Of a DNA stretch of 6,457 bases, positions 5,618-6,457 are shown piece by piece. Every line of letters begins with the position of its first letter. The stretch's first letter is position 1. Source of the stretch: JBEIFW01 sp044370695 (GTDB taxonomy: Bacteria; Actinomycetota; Acidimicrobiia; Acidimicrobiales; Ilumatobacteraceae); contig JBILVB010000198.1 of assembly GCA_044370695.1 (NCBI GenBank), forward strand, positions 1-6,457, read 5' to 3'. A program made the translations under genes and the position numbers. A model generated the notes under the pieces. It saw only the letters and a program-made list of their open reading frames with translations. It was not told the origin of the DNA and did no database searches.

Positions 5618-6457
5618 ATGGCTGCCCGGGGTCCGTTCGCCGACGTGCTCGACGGCCTCGCCGCGCACGACGAGCTGGTCCACCTCGAGCGGCTCCCGGC
5701 CCGGGCGGCGCGCAGCGGTACCACCAGCCGGGTACTGCCGTCCGGCGCGCTCGAGCGGCTGGGGATCCCGGCGTTGTGGTCGCACCAGGCCGAGGCCGTC
5801 GAGCTGCTGCGCGCCGGACGATCCACCGTGGTCGCCACCGGGACGGCGTCCGGGAAGTCGCTGTGCTACCAACTCCCCATCGCCGAGGCCGTCGCGTCCC
5901 GAGGCACGGCCCTTGCGCTCTACCCCACCAAGGCCCTTGCGCAGGACCAGCTCCGGGCCTTCATGGCGCCGCGCTGGCCCGGGTTGGCCGCAGCCACCTA
6001 CGACGGCGACTCCTCACCCGAGGCCAAGGGATGGGTACGCCGCCACGCCAACGTCGTGCTCACGAACCCCGAGATGCTCCACACCGGGATCCTGCCGTTC
6101 CACGGCCGGTGGGCGAGCTTCCTCGCCCGGTTGCGGTTCGTCGTGGTCGACGAGCTCCACGTCCTGCGCGGGGTGTTCGGGTCGCACCTCGGCCACGTTC
6201 TGCGCCGGCTGCGACGGGTGTGCGACCGCTACGGGTCGCATCCGACGTTCGTGTTCTCGTCGGCCACGATCGGCGAACCGGCTGCGCTGGCTACGGAGCT
6301 GTGCGGATTGCCGGTCGAGGCCGTCACCGACGACGGATCCCCTCGCGGCGAGCGCTGGTTCGCGCTGTGGAACCCACCGGTGCTCGACGAGCGCACCGGC
6401 ACCCGGGGATCGGCCAACGTCGAGACTGCTCGGATCACCGCAGCGCTCGTCGAGCAC
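5618..6457 (+). CDS. DEAD/DEAH-box helicase, YprA/MrfA type, N-terminal part (cut by window edge)
   Basis: The first 280 residues are present and stay open to the right edge. They hold the first RecA-like domain of a superfamily 2 helicase: a Q-like segment WSHQAEAVELLRAG (54-67), motif I ATGTASGKS (73-81) for ATP binding, motif Ia PTKALAQDQ (103-111), TYDGD (127-131), motif Ib TNPEMLH (149-155), motif II VVVDELH (175-181) and motif III SSATI (214-218). The segments GILP-HGRW, RGVFGSHLGHVLRRLRR (184-200) and RGERWFALWNPP (243-254) are those of the YprA/MrfA/Hrq1-like family. B. subtilis MrfA is a 3'-5' helicase for mitomycin C repair, with a C-terminal DUF1998 zinc domain that would lie outside this window. 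ATG 5618-5620 begins MAARGPFADVLDGL, a normal start for actinobacterial relatives. The exact role is inferred from family. Confidence 0.9.
   Translation, partial: MAARGPFADVLDGLAAHDELVHLERLPARAARSGTTSRVLPSGALERLGIPALWSHQAEAVELLRAGRSTVVATGTASGKSLCYQLPIAEAVASRGTALALYPTKALAQDQLRAFMAPRWPGLAAATYDGDSSPEAKGWVRRHANVVLTNPEMLHTGILPFHGRWASFLARLRFVVVDELHVLRGVFGSHLGHVLRRLRRVCDRYGSHPTFVFSSATIGEPAALATELCGLPVEAVTDDGSPRGERWFALWNPPVLDERTGTRGSANVETARITAALVEH

Noticed and set aside
6014..6457. A 147-codon - strand open frame opposite the helicase gene.
   Set aside because: It is antisense to conserved helicase motifs II and III and shows no domain of its own.
1..6457. A possible tRNA gene, because GGTTCGA-like strings occur in the MOSC and glpD genes.
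   Set aside because: None is flanked by the paired arms of a tRNA, and all lie within conserved coding sequence.

Overview
This is GC-rich DNA, roughly 70% G+C by eye. Gene density is near total, GTG starts are common, and one gene encodes a luciferase-like protein of a type usually dependent on coenzyme F420. Together these point to the Actinomycetota. My guess is an Acidimicrobiia-like lineage, but nothing in the window fixes the class. The window looks like ordinary chromosome. I saw no mobile element, CRISPR array, rRNA or tRNA gene, or prophage gene, and no gap between genes exceeds about 75 bases.

Layout, left to right. (1) The last 26 codons of a probable EamA-type membrane transporter run off the left edge on the + strand. 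(2) A leftward (- strand) group follows: glpD-type FAD glycerol-3-phosphate dehydrogenase (3665 to 1968), a MOSC-domain protein (1958 to 1113, 9 bases after glpD), then a luciferase-like F420-type oxidoreductase (1038 to 112, after a 74-base gap with its own strong Shine-Dalgarno). (3) A rightward (+ strand) three-gene operon starts only 45 bases from the glpD start: an EVE-domain protein (3711-4172), a small FlK-like hot-dog thioesterase (4169-4531) and trmB, the tRNA m7G46 methyltransferase (4528-5193). These overlap by ATGA and GTGA junctions. (4) A single-domain STAS anti-anti-sigma-like gene (- strand, 5558 to 5178) overlaps the 3' end of trmB by 16 bases. (5) Divergent from it, the first 280 residues of a DEAD/DEAH-box helicase of the YprA/MrfA type run off the right edge.

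How they may work together. The leftward group holds three redox- or cofactor-type proteins: FAD-dependent entry of glycerol-3-phosphate into central metabolism, a MOSC sulfur/molybdenum-cofactor protein, and an F420-type oxidoreductase. Their link may be only shared transcription. The rightward operon pairs a reader of modified bases (EVE) with a tRNA base methyltransferase, with an acyl-CoA thioesterase-like gene between them. The STAS and helicase pair recalls the actinobacterial bldG-type neighbourhood, but no anti-sigma kinase is present here.

The most interesting points are: the thioesterase keeps the FlK Thr/Glu/His triad at exact spacing but lacks its lid phenylalanines; the 45-base divergent gap seems to carry two overlapping leaderless promoters, both leading to GTG starts; and the EVE-thioesterase-TrmB genes are tightly coupled. 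I found no convincing wholly new system.
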